A stretch of DNA of 64,000 nt, from positions 186,001-250,000 of the forward strand of contig JBLDXI010000055.1 in NCBI GenBank assembly GCA_047495785.1. Reading direction: 5' to 3'. The notes under the pieces are model-generated. The model was not told the DNA's origin. It searched no databases and was given only the letters and a program-made list of their open reading frames with translations. A program made the translations under genes and the position numbers. This DNA is from Lepidodermella squamata. Lineage: Eukaryota; Gastrotricha. Shown here piece after piece: positions 1 through 10,775 of this stretch. Position 1 is the stretch's first letter. Each line of letters begins with the position of its first letter.

Positions 1-122
1 AGATAGCCGGGCTGAATAACAGCGGGCGATGGAAAAGCGTCGCGGTCCCGAATGTTTTCCAGGTAATCAGCGACGTAGTCGATCATCTCTTTACCTCGTC
101 GGCGAAACTCTTCCGCATCCAT
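1..122 (-). CDS. Ddc: Ddc-like aromatic L-amino acid decarboxylase, copy 1 (first exon, truncated by window edge)
   Basis: The minus strand reads about 40 codons starting [20 protein letters not shown] and continuing ENIRDRDAFPSPAVIQPGYL up to the window edge. This is the N-terminus of group II PLP-dependent decarboxylases, and it nearly repeats the start of the complete copy to the right. The two copies differ in structure: here the reading frame runs straight through the point where the right-hand copy has its first intron (after the DR of ENIRDR). The gene continues beyond base 1, so catalytic residues cannot be judged. Same strand and same start as its neighbour indicate a tandem duplication. 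The exact substrate (DOPA, 5-HTP, tyramine precursor) cannot be inferred from this exon. Confidence 0.85.
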   Translation of the reverse strand, partial: MDAEEFRRRGKEMIDYVADYLENIRDRDAFPSPAVIQPGY

Positions 123-509
123 GATTTTGCTGATTGTTATCGGGCTCGTGACTTGAAAAACGGCTTCTTTGGTGACACTGAGCCTGTACTGCCATTTTTC
201 ACTTATATTCAGTACTCAGAGATAAGCGAATTGAGCCGGTTTCTTTTGTTGATAAGAAGGGCGATAATATAGTAGATCAAACTCTCGTATACACATGACA
301 CGAAGGCTTTATTAGATTTCAAAAACTCAAGCAAATACTTTTACAAACAGAGGCTTGAAATGAAATTGTCCAAACAACAGAAAAAGATAGAAAAGCACAT
401 TTTAACATATTACCTTCATTCAAAAGATTAGCCGTGTGCTAAGGAAGTCAATAATACAAAACGCCATTGAAAGCTAACCGTAGTGAAACCAGATCGCGAT
501 CGTCTTTGG
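123..509. other. Spacer between the two tandem decarboxylase genes
   Basis: About 390 bp of AT-rich sequence between the stop of the right-hand decarboxylase and the ATG of the left-hand one. It must hold the 3' UTR of the former and the promoter of the latter. I see no open frame and no strong TATA element. Confidence 0.6.
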
Positions 510-2904
510 CTACTTGTTTCGATCCTCCAGGAGTTTCGTCGCTAATTCTTTGATGACATTCCAGCCATAATCAACGTCTTCATCAGTTGTTCGGGTGGCA
601 CAAATTGCGAACCGAAGCATATAGACACCCCTGGCAAAAGAGAATGTGTCGACACAAATATTTCAAGGAGAAAAATTGGTCACTTACTTCACTTTCGTCG
701 GCACCAGGTGAATTCTGTTGTCCGCACAAATCGCGTTGTAAAGAGTTTCATTGACAGAGTTGCATTCGTCGATATTTTCGGAAACTTTCGCGCGGAAACA
801 CACCAGCCCCAAACGAACATCCTGGGTGACAACAAAGCGATCGTCTGAGCGCACCTTTTCTTCGAATAAGTGCGCCTGAGTCACTTGCTTTCGAATGTGC
901 TCCTGCAATTGAGAAGATATAAAATAGAATCCATTGTGACCTTGAATAATTTAACAAGAGCCAATAGATTCGATACTCTTATAAAATTCAAGATGAGATT
1001 TAAACTGGTTCTAAAATTTATATAGCCAGGTATGAATCATTATGAATAAATTATTTCATTTTGATATATAAAATAAGTGTGTACTGCTTGCACAGCTGCT
1101 GCTAAATACATAGTCAAATATAAAATGAAGTTGGCGCATATGGTTAATGGCTGGAAGCAGTGGCGTGCTTCTGTAACTCAGCGACTTGAGAGCCGGGCTT
1201 GCCGGATGGCTGGCCGGTGGGAGTCCTGTCTCTGGATGTCACATGTCGATCGAGCGCCCCGTGTAAGTACGCCATCAACATGGTCGGTGCGGCGGAGGCC
1301 GTACTGCCCAGGTTGCGTAATGACACGTCAAAGGTCAGGTCCTAACGGAAGCAGCCTAACGATGTGCGTGGTGAGCGGTACCGGGACAGTGCTTGTGAAT
1401 GTGCGCCTTAGCCAGCCCATCGGTTCAGATGGACGCAAATCTTTTTTGTTTTTTTAATTTTTTTTTGTTTTTTTTTTGAATTCCTAATTCCTAAACATGG
1501 GTATCTAATTGAAGACAATGACTCAGCTGACCTGAATTTGTTTTACTCCATACAATCGCAACACGAAGAAGAGTTTCAGTGATCGGAAACGCCTTCCAAG
1601 AGGTATCTGCCTAAAATAAGAAACATTAGTTGGCATCCTGAAACTTTTTGCGACTTCTTCTCACCAGTGACGATAGTCTGGAACTCCATGGCCTTCAGCT
1701 TGGTGCTTCAAGTAGACAGGATTTACGTTGAATGCGTCAACCTAGGGATTGTGTAAAGAATTAAACTGATTTCCCCAAGCAGAGTTTCGCGCACTTACCA
1801 CATCACTTGCATCTTTGAACCACATGGCTGAACAATCAAAGTTGACCAACATCCATTTATGAGGGTTAAAGTTGAATGAATCGGCGAATTCAACACCATT
1901 TAGTAAAGGTCGAAACTCCGGGCAAATAAATGAACTGCCGGCATAGGCTGCATCGACGTGCAACCATATCGGCGTTGCATAATCGGTGCTTTTATTGTAA
2001 TCATCGACAACTTTCCCCATTTCCACCAAGTTGTCGAATGCACAAGTATTGGTTGTTCCAAGGGTTGCTACAATGTAGAATGGAATCAAGCCATCGGCTA
2101 CTGCAGCGTCAATAGCAGCCTTTAGGGTGTCACCGCGTAAAGAATTGTTTTCGTCACTGGACAACTTGACAAAATGTCGAATGCCGCCCAAAAGACCTGC
2201 CCTTTCTACGCTCGAATGCGCTTGGTCTGAACAGAATGCGACCAGTCGATCTATGATTCCGCCTGGGGTTGAACCTGGAGATAATTTCATATGATGCAAC
2301 ACCGTCCTGCTTCGAGCAGCTAAAAGGGCTGTCAATGTAGCTTCCGATGCAGTTCCATGGATTATTCCGCCTCCTTTCCCTTTGGAACTGAAGAGAAAAT
2401 GTTCCGGAAGCTCTAACATTTTAGCAAGCCAGTCCATCATTACAGTTTCGAGCTAAAAAAATATTTCTCAATTAATGGGAAAACAGTTATCTAAAATGAT
2501 CACCTCTGTACAACTAGGTGACGACGCCCATGTGAATCCTATGCAACCAATCGCGTCGGATAAAATATCTGCCACGATTGCCGGATAGGAATTAGCTGTC
2601 GGAAAATACGCGAAGAAGTGCGGCGAATGCCAGTTCGTAACGCCAGGCAATACAACCCGATTTATATCGGCCATAATTGCTTCGAAAGATTCTGGCTCCT
2701 GTGGGGCTTCGCTTGGCAACATGGGTGCTAGATAACCCGGTTTAATTTCGGACGGTGGCGGGAAAGCGGGCCTGAAAAAAATAGGCGCTGAAAAAGCGTC
2801 TGAATTATAGAAAGGTGGGCTAACCTGTCGCGAATGTTTTCCAAATAATCGGCAACGAAATCAATCATCTCTTTACCTCGTCGTCGAAACTCTTCCGCGT
2901 CCAT
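510..2904 (-). CDS. Ddc: Ddc-like aromatic L-amino acid decarboxylase, copy 2 (complete, 497 aa)
   Basis: Cytosolic PLP enzyme decarboxylating aromatic amino acids (DOPA to dopamine, 5-HTP to serotonin). Exons in coding order: 2904-2825, 2771-2504, 2452-1799, 1741-1665, 1610-1532, 902-688, 630-510; they total 1494 nt in frame. The PLP lysine is in NFNPHKW (about Lys315). The PLP-stacking His is in [12 protein letters not shown] (about His195). The mobile-loop Tyr is in DYRHWQIPLG (about Tyr357). In insects, Asn in place of the His or Phe in place of the Tyr marks aldehyde synthases; neither change is present, so true decarboxylase activity is expected. The last exon gives an [10 protein letters not shown]-type C-terminus, and the length matches the family (about 480 aa). 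Intron 5 (629 nt) is far longer than the rest and holds a GC-rich insertion. Overall it resembles insect DDC more than histidine decarboxylase. Confidence 0.93.
1130..1478. repeat. GC-rich insertion with T-rich end inside decarboxylase intron 5
   Basis: Inside an AT-rich intron lies a block of about 310 bp that is clearly richer in G+C, starting near the ctcagcgacttgagagcc stretch. It ends in a T-rich tract (1441-1478, almost only T). A compositional island ending in poly-T (poly-A on the other strand) suggests a retroposed sequence or a SINE-like element inserted antisense. I could not identify terminal repeats or a family. The 126-codon open frame across it has no recognisable domain. Confidence 0.3.
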
Positions 2905-3663
2905 TTTTAATTCTGAAAATCGCCGGTGATGACTCTGGGCTCAAGCCTTAATTGAAAACACCTATCAACATAAAAGTCAAGCAAATAAAGCGTAAGATGA
3001 GAAAGGAGCGGTTCTACTCAAACGTTATCAAGTTGTTTGGAGAGTTTTCACTGGCTAAAAATCGAGAACATAATTCAGCATGCGGTTCATGTTGTGAAGG
3101 GACTTCCACCGTCCGCTTTAATTGTTGAGTGTTGAATAATATGCAGAGCTGTTCCATGAAGCATGAGCACTAGAAATGACCCGAAACATGGCACTTGTGT
3201 TATTTCTAGCAGCCGCGTAAAAGAGAGTGCACAACTGTTGGTAGCGTAAAATTATGCCGACGTCGGCTGGTGCATATAGCCTGGCTTACTGGCTGCGGCC
3301 CGTCAGCGTGCTTATTTTGTCGCCTGCTCTTCCGTGCGTCCGAGCCTCTATTTTTCTGAAGCTGTCCACAGCATCTATGGCGTGAAACCATTTGCGCGTC
3401 ATTCTTGATTGCTTCCGGATGCGCACGCGCGCAATCTTTCACGCCAGAGCGGAAATGAAAGACCCTACAACGGGCGGGTGGCAAATCTCAATAGGCCCCG
3501 AATATAAAGCTAACACTTATAATATATACCAAAAAATCGTTAAAATCACGTTTTATATTGAAAAAAGGCGCCAAGGCGTTAAAAATCGGCATTTTTTTAT
3601 TCACAATATCAAAACAATATTCAAAAAACCAAACATATATATGCGTGAAAGATGAAACAACAG
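2905..3663. other. Spacer: upstream region of Ddc copy 2 and 3' flank of the DCAF17 gene
   Basis: About 760 bp with no supportable gene. The part near 3200-3480 is GC-richer than its surroundings; 3490-3660 is AT-rich with TATA-like strings. Both neighbours are on the minus strand, so this holds the DCAF17 3' UTR and the Ddc promoter. Open frames here look like chance. Confidence 0.5.
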
Positions 3664-5373
3664 CTAAATTGTCTCGCTGAAGACATTATTGAAGATAGCG
3701 CAAGTCCACCGTGCCGAGTGGCGTTCAGCCTCTCGCCTGCAATGAACAATTGTATCGAAAGTTAGTCCAACATATTGTTCCTCGTCATGCGAGGACAACG
3801 CCCCATCGCTAGCAGCAGACCGAGAGGACCCGCTGACTTGCGTTTGAGGCAACTGAACAGTTTTCACCAGCTTTCCGGTCAAATTGTCGAAAAACATGAC
3901 GCGGTCACTCGGTGATTTTGAGGTTGCAACGAGTAGAGCGAGAAGTTCCAACTCGGCGCTGTAGCTAACAGAAACAACAGTATTGGTCTCATCTTCAGAT
4001 CCATCCAGCTCGAAAGACGACATTGGCGATCCGTAAAATTCACACCTTTTCACCTGCCTACCGCGAGAGGTAACAATAGGGGAAGAGCACGGCGTTGATT
4101 CATTACTACTAGTACTTGGTCTATTATTTTCCAACAAGGTTGAGCAGATAAATTGAACCTCCAGCCGTTTCGAGCCATTTTTCTCAACATATTCATAAAC
4201 AACAACTTTTGAGCCAGTAACGTAAATTAAGCGGGAAGAATCGTCCGGGTGCGTGAACAGCCGGTGAGGTAGAATAGCTGTCACGTCGTTATCAGCAAAA
4301 ACGCCGTTTTTCAACGTATTTTTTCGAAGAGCATCAACTACATTGAACTGAAACGGAGCCCGAACCGGCGAGACGAGGCAAAGTAGCGAGGATCGATCAG
4401 CTTCGACGCCCGCTACAGCGAGTTCCAAGTGATGCCCGTGTGAGGAAACTTCAAAAAGCATCGGGGGTAACGATTTGGTGTCGACATTAACCGGAATTCC
4501 ATCGGGGTATGTACCGACTACCAGCATGGTGATCGGGTCTCGTTCTCCAACTTTCAACTGCCTGTAATCGCTGTATCGTAGTTCAAACAAATGTCTCAGG
4601 CTGTAAATTCTGATGGTAGATTTGCCACTATGCATCACTAATAGCATGTCAGAGTGAATTTCAGCCGAAACAACATCGCTGCCGAAAACTGAGCGGCGAA
4701 TTTGAAAATGGGCGACGAAATCGAGAGGGTAGACTTTGAACAGCATGAAGCTCAGGACAACGTCGTTTATGTCACCAGAAGCCGACGAATGCCGCTTAGG
4801 ATTGCAAACGCTGGACACGACGAAAGACTCTTGCGGCTTGTTCCAGCTCATTTCATGCATTTTAGCCGTGGGAGATTTCGATAGAAATAGCCGCTGGACA
4901 AGTTTACCAGTGTTAGGACTGCGAAGTTCCAGAAATCCGAGTTTGAACAAAAATATGAAAAATCCGTTTTCCTCCAGGTAAGTTTCGCTAACGGGACTTT
5001 TCAGGCATTTGACACTCTCAAGCGAAGACTGACAGTACAAAACGTCGAGAACTATCGACGATCGAGAAATAAATTCGTCGACATCGAACAGTGGCCGGCG
5101 TGGCATTAAGCTGGATAAGCATGTTTGGCGCGAATTTACAAGTAATCGACTCGCCTCTTCGAAGAAGTGAGGAACGGTCGAGTATTTCTGCTTAGGCTGC
5201 TGCCAAACCCGCCGGCTGTATCGGCGATGAGGCGATTCGAACAAACTCCGCAGCATCCTGCACATGAGCCGATACGGGCAGTGATGGCTGGTTCCATTTT
5301 CTCGATCTCGTAAAAGATGCAGAAACGACTTTCTCGGGCCATTATTATTGCTGCTATTGTTGTTGTTAGGCAT
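3664..5373 (-). CDS. DCAF17: DDB1- and CUL4-associated factor 17 homologue (single coding exon, 569 aa)
   Basis: DCAF17 is a putative substrate receptor of the CRL4 (DDB1-CUL4) ubiquitin ligase, nuclear in vertebrates. Matches to the human protein as I recall it, in order: EMSWNKPQESFVVSSV (human SWDTPQE block), FKVYPLDFVAHFQIRRSVFG followed by a HSDMLLVMHSGK segment, then GIPVNVDTKSLPPMLFEVSS, which is nearly the human GIP/PPLLFEVSS segment. Length is close to the human protein (about 520 aa). The N-terminus is Asn/Ser-rich (MPNNNNSSNNNG) and the segment before RQVKRCEFYG is Ser/Thr-rich. All coding sequence is in one exon, unlike most genes here; a consensus 3' splice site lies 8 bases upstream of the ATG, implying a 5' UTR intron. 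WD40-like blades are likely but too divergent to count by eye. Confidence 0.75.
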   Translation of the reverse strand: MPNNNNSSNNNGPRKSFLHLLRDRENGTSHHCPYRLMCRMLRSLFESPHRRYSRRVWQQPKQKYSTVPHFFEEASRLLVNSRQTCLSSLMPRRPLFDVDEFISRSSIVLDVLYCQSSLESVKCLKSPVSETYLEENGFFIFLFKLGFLELRSPNTGKLVQRLFLSKSPTAKMHEMSWNKPQESFVVSSVCNPKRHSSASGDINDVVLSFMLFKVYPLDFVAHFQIRRSVFGSDVVSAEIHSDMLLVMHSGKSTIRIYSLRHLFELRYSDYRQLKVGERDPITMLVVGTYPDGIPVNVDTKSLPPMLFEVSSHGHHLELAVAGVEADRSSLLCLVSPVRAPFQFNVVDALRKNTLKNGVFADNDVTAILPHRLFTHPDDSSRLIYVTGSKVVVYEYVEKNGSKRLEVQFICSTLLENNRPSTSSNESTPCSSPIVTSRGRQVKRCEFYGSPMSSFELDGSEDETNTVVSVSYSAELELLALLVATSKSPSDRVMFFDNLTGKLVKTVQLPQTQVSGSSRSAASDGALSSHDEEQYVGLTFDTIVHCRREAERHSARWTCAIFNNVFSETI

Positions 5374-5381
5374 GCCTAAGC

Positions 5382-5430
5382 CTGTGAAATAAAATTTACA
5401 TTTGCTCGTCTGAAAGTTGAGTAAACAAAC
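5382..5430 (-). other. Probable 5' UTR intron of the DCAF17 gene
   Basis: The minus strand shows CAG|GTTTGTTTAC at 5431/5430 and ATTTCACAG| ending at 5382, just before the start codon. The implied intron is 49 nt, the standard size in this window. Confidence 0.45.
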
Positions 5431-5652
5431 CTGTTCAATCGATAAATTGCAGCAAGACTCATCGACTATTCCGAGATATGAAAGCCGAGTACTTAAATTC
5501 TATTATGATAGATCAGCGCCTAGCCACACATAAAAATAACACGTTGATTTATTTTCCGACGCGCTTCCGTGTTTCGCATTTATTTCAAAATATACTCATA
5601 TATACTGCAAGTGAGTCATGGAACAGTGTTGATTAGATGTCTCTCTTGTATA

Positions 5653-6658
5653 TTAGGCTTTAGTCGCACTAGGCGGCAAAGGGTAGTCTATCACGATCGG
5701 ACGGTATTTCACTTCATTCGAGTACGAGCAAATAGCACCGTTTATGAAAGTTGTTGAAAGCTCTGGAGAATTTAGCACACCGTGACCGCCATGCATATGG
5801 CCGAACAAGTGAAAAGCTGGCCGAACTCGGTTCAGCGAGTGATTAAGTAGCGCCAAATCGCCTTCATGGGTGCCGGAGCTGCTTGGATCGAGCAAACCCA
5901 TAGGCGGCGAATGCGTTATCAGAACATCCGTGTCAGACGGGATATTACTCCAACATTTGTCCATTTCAGGCCCGCGGTTGTGAACGAAAACATGCGGCCC
6001 GCCCCGGCAAGGAGGAATCCTGATGCAAAAAAGCACAATGAGTAGTCACAACAACCAAATTTACGTTGAAAAACTGTTAAAATTACCATGGAGATCCATA
6101 GAATTTAATGCCGGAAAATTTGACGGAAGAGTCCAGTAAATAATGGGCATTTGAAAGCAATTTTTGGCCATAGGAATGACGCTCTGCCTCAGGAGCGTCT
6201 CCGATGCAATTGTCATGATTTCCGTTTATGACAATGATTTTTCGAAACAAATGAGCAACCTTTCCTAGACCAATGAATTTGAAAAATTAAGAAGTTTCAA
6301 GCTGCAAGAATTTACCGAATTCTTTATTGACAGCGATTACTTCTTCCTCAGTACCCTTGACGGTCAAGTCACCGCAATGAATAAGAACATCTCCAGGAGG
6401 CAAATTAAGACCGCTGATTGGGTGGTTGTGAGTGTCGCTGCAAAGAAAATTATTCGAAAAACCAGCATTAATTCAATTAAAAAAATACCTGATGACAACA
6501 ATTCTCACAAAGTTCGGATTGATCGGCGAATTCTCAGGAATAAGTTCCGGTTTAGGCGGGATAGCCCATAAACTTTTCAATGGTTCAACGTCACGATATA
6601 GGTGATATACTTCGTCACCAATTGGGCCATCATTGTTCCAGTCGATTCGGTCAATCAT
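5653..6658 (-). CDS. MPPED-like metallophosphoesterase, paralogue A (278 aa)
   Basis: Member of the calcineurin-like metallophosphoesterase superfamily, MPPED1/MPPED2 group (metal-dependent phosphodiesterases). Exons: 6658-6489, 6437-6316, 6264-6087, 6019-5653; 837 nt in frame. Metal-binding motifs in order: VISDTHNHP, HCGDLTVKG, INGNHDN, LITHSPPMG, LFGHMHGGHG. The last motif keeps GHxH, whereas mammalian MPPED2 has Gly in place of the first His. Compared with paralogues B and C it is short in the segment after GSPW: the PVYRKWAF/PEFFKWAF block is replaced by IPPCRGGP. It is the first of three same-strand paralogues, separated from B by a kinase gene. Physiological substrate unknown. Confidence 0.85.
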
Positions 6659-6803
6659 TGCTTAATTAAATCTATCATAAATAAAATCAAGTCAGCCTTT
6701 GAAAACTCGGATAAAAAAATATATCAGCGTGTCGAAACCGAGCAAGCTTCACCGATCTGATTTGCAAGCGAACCGGTTTTTTTTCGTGAACGGATAAATT
6801 AAA

Positions 6804-8363
6804 TTAGGCCATATTGCTCTCGATATCAGCTAGAACATTGGCTACCATAGGCGACTCGTCTATTCCAATCGAGGCCACCAAACGATCCGCAAACTGGCTG
6901 AGAAGCTGGTCATTCATATCAGCTTCCAGTTGCGCATATCTATCATCAGGTTTTGTCGAGGTGAAAGCGGCATTCGCCTTCGGCTCTTGGGGTTTCGTTG
7001 TTGATTTCTTCTTTTTTCGACCTAGGTTCGCTTATACTTTGACAAAGATAGGCATTTTTCAGTTAAATTACTTTTAAGATAGGCCTCCCTCGCTTTATGA
7101 AAATATTCCACTTCAAGCTGAAGACAAGCAACGAGCTGTTCGACTGAAAGCGTTGCAATTCGCTCTTCGAAATGCTGATCGATCGTCAATTTCGGGGGTT
7201 TCATCGGCGGCCGAGATTCTGCCACCAGAAATCGATGCTGTTGAGCAGTTCGAGCCGATAAACGATTATCCGGGTCATACGTCAGCAAGCTTGCGACAAA
7301 ATCAACCAATACCAACAATTCAGTTTCGAGCATCGCAGGGTTGGGAATGATATTCGGTAAAAATGGGGTGAAGAGGTTCTGAAGGAAAGACCGCGAGTTG
7401 TGATGCCGCAATCTTTGTTGAAAGCTAGCTACATAAGCTCGCACGTGTTGGTCTGGAATCTTCGAAACGACCGAATCAGGTGGCCCGCCGAAACTGCTCA
7501 ACATCATGGCAATCAACTCAATAGGGTTGCGAGCTACAAGAAACACTCATTTTAAGTCATTATCGTGAAAATATTTTTTTTACCAGGAAGTAAGAATTGC
7601 CGCACAATCATTTCAGCAACAATGCAACCTGTCGACCACATGTCGATAGCAGATGAGTAATTAGGGAGGCCGAAGACCAGTTCGGGGGCTCGGTAAGCCC
7701 TTGCAACAACATATTGGGTCATTGGCGGTTTGGCAGATTGCGGGTTTGCTGCTTGCGGTTGATTAATTTTCGACGAAAATACTCTCGCTAGACCGAAATC
7801 TGCAATTTTTAACCGGCAGCTTTCATTCAAGAGCAAATTATGAGGTTTCAAGTCGCGATGAATGATCGGAGGTTTTGCGGAATGCAAGTAATCCAAGCCC
7901 AAACAGAGCTGATAAGTCAAATATCTATAAGAATAGCTATGGATCGAGTAACTGCAAAATCTCCTCTCTCAAACCTGACATGCTCCAATGATAGCAAATT
8001 AAACCGAAATTTGCCGTGAAGAACTTCGTATAAATCTGATTCCATAAATGGCATTGCGATGTAAACATCCTTGGACAGTGCGCCTATTGCATTTGTATTA
8101 GACGGCTGAATAAATGCATCTAAAATGCGGATCACGTGGTCCGACTCGTTAACGTGCCGTAATATAAATATTTCACGATAAACTCTTTTCAACAGGTCGA
8201 CTTTGAGTGCATATCGATCCAACGGGATCTTCTTTATCGCCACGACCGTGGGATTAGTTGGGTCGGAGTGGTCGATAGCCTTGCATACAACCCCGAATAC
8301 ACCGCTTCCAACACCGCCTTCTAAGCTATATTGTGTCCCCGCCAAATTGAAGCTAGGCAACAT
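6804..8363 (-). CDS. Divergent MAP kinase-like Ser/Thr kinase with TQY activation motif (469 aa)
   Basis: CMGC protein kinase. Exons: 8363-7975, 7924-7584, 7533-7072, 7021-6804; 1410 nt in frame. Visible elements: glycine loop GSGVFG (19-24), VAIKK lysine (44), catalytic loop HRDLKPHN (152-159), DFG (172-174), a long activation segment ending MTQYVVARAYRAPEL (TxY at 199-201), then IDMWSTGCIVAEM. TxY with RAPE places it with MAP kinases, but TQY is not the usual TEY, TPY or TGY, and ARAYRAPE replaces the common TRWYRAPE. The activation segment carries a Gln/Pro/Ala/Ser insertion. After the kinase core there is a basic stretch (SRKKKKS) and a tail with no recognised domain. Nemo-like kinase (TQE) and ERK7 are alternatives; I assign no orthologue. 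Confidence 0.85.
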
Positions 8364-8526
8364 CGTTGTGTTATCCTTGGCTAAATATGCAATTAAAATC
8401 TATCGTAAAAGACAGACATTAAATCTTGAAAGCGTTAGATTTCTTATTAAAAGCTAAACTAAACAATAATAAATAAATTGTATAGTTTCACCGAGCTGGA
8501 ATAAATAGCAGAAAAATAATTGAGAA

Positions 8527-9609
8527 TCATGATATATCTAGCTTTTCTAACGATTCAGCAATATCAGTTTCAGGCACTTGATCTGATTTAAAATTAGGCA
8601 AGAGCTCTCGCTTAGAATGCCCTTTTGGTATCGGGACATCAATGACAACAGGCGCGTTGCGAGGTAAATAGCCTTTATCACAAATTGCCGCGTTGATGAA
8701 GGTCGTTGTCTCGGTTTTCAGAACTCCATGGCTCTCGTGAATATGCCCGAATACGTGATACTTTGGTTTCACTCGGTTGAGAACGTGGCCCATCAGCGCC
8801 AAACATCCAGCGCGATTACCGTGGTGTGACAAATCGCATGCTCCAAGAGGTGGAGTGTGGGTTATCAAAACATCAGTATCGTCCGGAATTCCCTTCCAAA
8901 CCTCATCGATTTGCTCGCCGCGCTTCAACATGAAGGCCCACTTACGATAGACGGGCACCCAGGGCGAACCGTGAAATTTGACGCCGCAGATTGTGACGGA
9001 TTGATCGCGCAGATAGATACAATTTTTAAGAGGAACTTCTTTGGAAGGTTTCTTTAGCGACTGCTTTGTGTTAAGGCCAACGAAAGTCTCGAGGTACTCG
9101 TCATGGTTTCCAGCAATCACAATTATTTTATGAAATAATTTCGCCTTTAAGAGCTTTTCTGAGAAAATACGAGAAAATTGAATTTATTTTGAAATCAGCC
9201 GCAAAGCCAACCTAAGTCTTTGTCGAATTCTTCGAACTCCTGTTGAGACCCATACATTGTGAGATCGCCTGCATGTACAAGAACGTCTCCGCTGGGCAGA
9301 TTCATCTGATTGATAGGTCTAGAGTGGGTATCAGAAACGCAAACTATTCGAAGTGCGTCCCTTTGGCGTGGATGGGTGAGGGGCAAAACCGCAGCTTTAG
9401 GTGTGCCGTTCGCCACCATAGTCAGAGGCTATAATTACAGCGTAAAGATGGGTTAATAGAGGCTGGTGGCTAACCTCTTTATCCCGATACTCTTCCCATA
9501 CTTGCGTTGGGTCTTTCCGGCTTAACCAATCGATGCCATCGACGCTTTTCGGCTCTTCGTCTGAACCTTGTTTCTTCTTGCTCCAGAACTCTTTAACACT
9601 ATTAAACAT
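8527..9609 (-). CDS. MPPED-like metallophosphoesterase, paralogue B (327 aa)
   Basis: Same family as paralogues A and C. Exons: 9609-9475, 9428-9212, 9158-8527; 984 nt in frame. Motifs in order: CVSDTHSRP, HAGDLTMYG, IAGNHDEY, GSPWVPVYRKWAF, LITHTPPLG, VFGHIHESHG, then TTFINAAIC. All catalytic metal ligands are present, including the His that is Gly in mammalian MPPED2. It has an N-terminal extension (MFNSVKEFWSKKKQGS...) and a charged C-terminal tail after VVIDVPIPKG, making it the longest of the three. Only 163 bp separate its stop from the start of the kinase gene downstream. Gene-specific ends and intron losses suggest old duplicates. Confidence 0.87.
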
Positions 9610-9780
9610 CTAAGAATTATAGAAAACTCCGTTAGAATCTACAAAATATTTATTGCGCATCAGCTAATCGCTATTATCAGAAAGAAATGGAATGTTGTAT
9701 TTCGAGGTTACAGTCGAGCATAACACCCGAAAAATGACAATATAATTAAAAAAATGAGCCGGTTCCAATATTTATCCTAG

Positions 9781-10775
9781 TTATTGCAGCTCTTGTTTAG
9801 AGTGGCCGTTGGGCAGCGGTAAATCGAATAAAACGGGCGGATTTATTGGACGATACGTCAACGTGCACGTTGAGGCGTTTATGAAAGTAGTGCTTCCGTG
9901 CGAGACTACACCCCGTCCTAAGGTGTGAAAACAGATACGCGCTGTTAGGAATCAATAGCAATAACTTGGAAGCACTTACGCTCGTGAATGTGACCGAAAA
10001 TGTGGAATTTAGGCTTGATGCGGTACAGAACGTGGCTGGTGAGCGCCAGGCAACCTGATCGATCACCCGAGTGGCACAGATCCAAAATACCTAACGGCGG
10101 ACCGTGAGTGATTAGCACATCGGTATTCGAGGGGATATGCCGCCAGACTTTATCCAGCTCCTCGCCTCGCTTTTTCATGAAAGCCCATTTGAAAAATTCA
10201 GGAGTCCTGTGAACAAATAATCTATTAGATCTAATCTATCATGGTTTATCGTACAAACCAAGGGGAGCCGTAAAAATTAAGGCCGCAAATAGTTATGCCA
10301 TCGTCTTCTAAATAAGTGCAATTCGTCAATAAATCTCGACTTGATGGTGTTGTTTCCAGCATGAAATCGTGATTTCCAGCTATTACGATGATTTTCTTGA
10401 ACAAGGGAGCCACTAAGCCAAGTTCCTTATTAAACTCTAACACTTGCTGCTCGGTGCCTGTTCGTGAAAAGTCACCGGCATGAATCAAAATGTCGCCCTT
10501 GGGTAAATTCAAGTTTTTCAACTGCCAGCCATGCGTATCAGATATGCAGACGACTCGCAGTGCATCTTCTCGAATCGGGGAATCAATTGGTAATATTTTG
10601 TCTGAAGGTGGTGAGCGTAATGAATTGAGTGGCTGTAATTATGAAAAAAATATCATGTGCCCTAGCTTAAGAGACGGCTGAGAAATCCTACCGGTAAATG
10701 GCAGAATTCGTTATAGGCCACCGTTGCTTCGGAGGGAGAGAGCCAGTCGATCTCTGTTGGCTTAGATGAGGTCAT
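9781..10775 (-). CDS. MPPED-like metallophosphoesterase, paralogue C (273 aa)
   Basis: Exons: 10775-10692, 10632-10259, 10206-9980, 9917-9781; 822 nt in frame. Motifs in order: CISDTHGWQ, HAGDFSRTG, IAGNHDFM, GSPWTPEFFKWAF (across an intron), LITHGPPLG, IFGHIHERRG (across an intron), then TTFINASTC. The ending PPVLFDLPLPNG resembles the PPIIFDLPNPQG ending of vertebrate MPPED2, so this copy is the most MPPED-like of the three. The exon 2 donor is TG|GTTTGT: using the nearer GTACGA instead runs into a stop, so the choice is forced. It lies 171 bp from paralogue B (stop of B is 9.8 kb side of this gene's stop region on the same strand). Confidence 0.87.

Noticed and set aside
1077-1457. 126-codon open frame on + inside the Ddc intron
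   Set aside because: It lies within an intron on the opposite strand, resembles no domain and coincides with a GC-rich repeat-like block, which lengthens frames by chance.
6804-8363. Kinase as a GSK3 or CDK family member
   Set aside because: RAPELVFG is GSK3-like, but the TxY motif and the MAPK-style helix after it fit a MAP kinase better, and no PSTAIRE-type helix is present.
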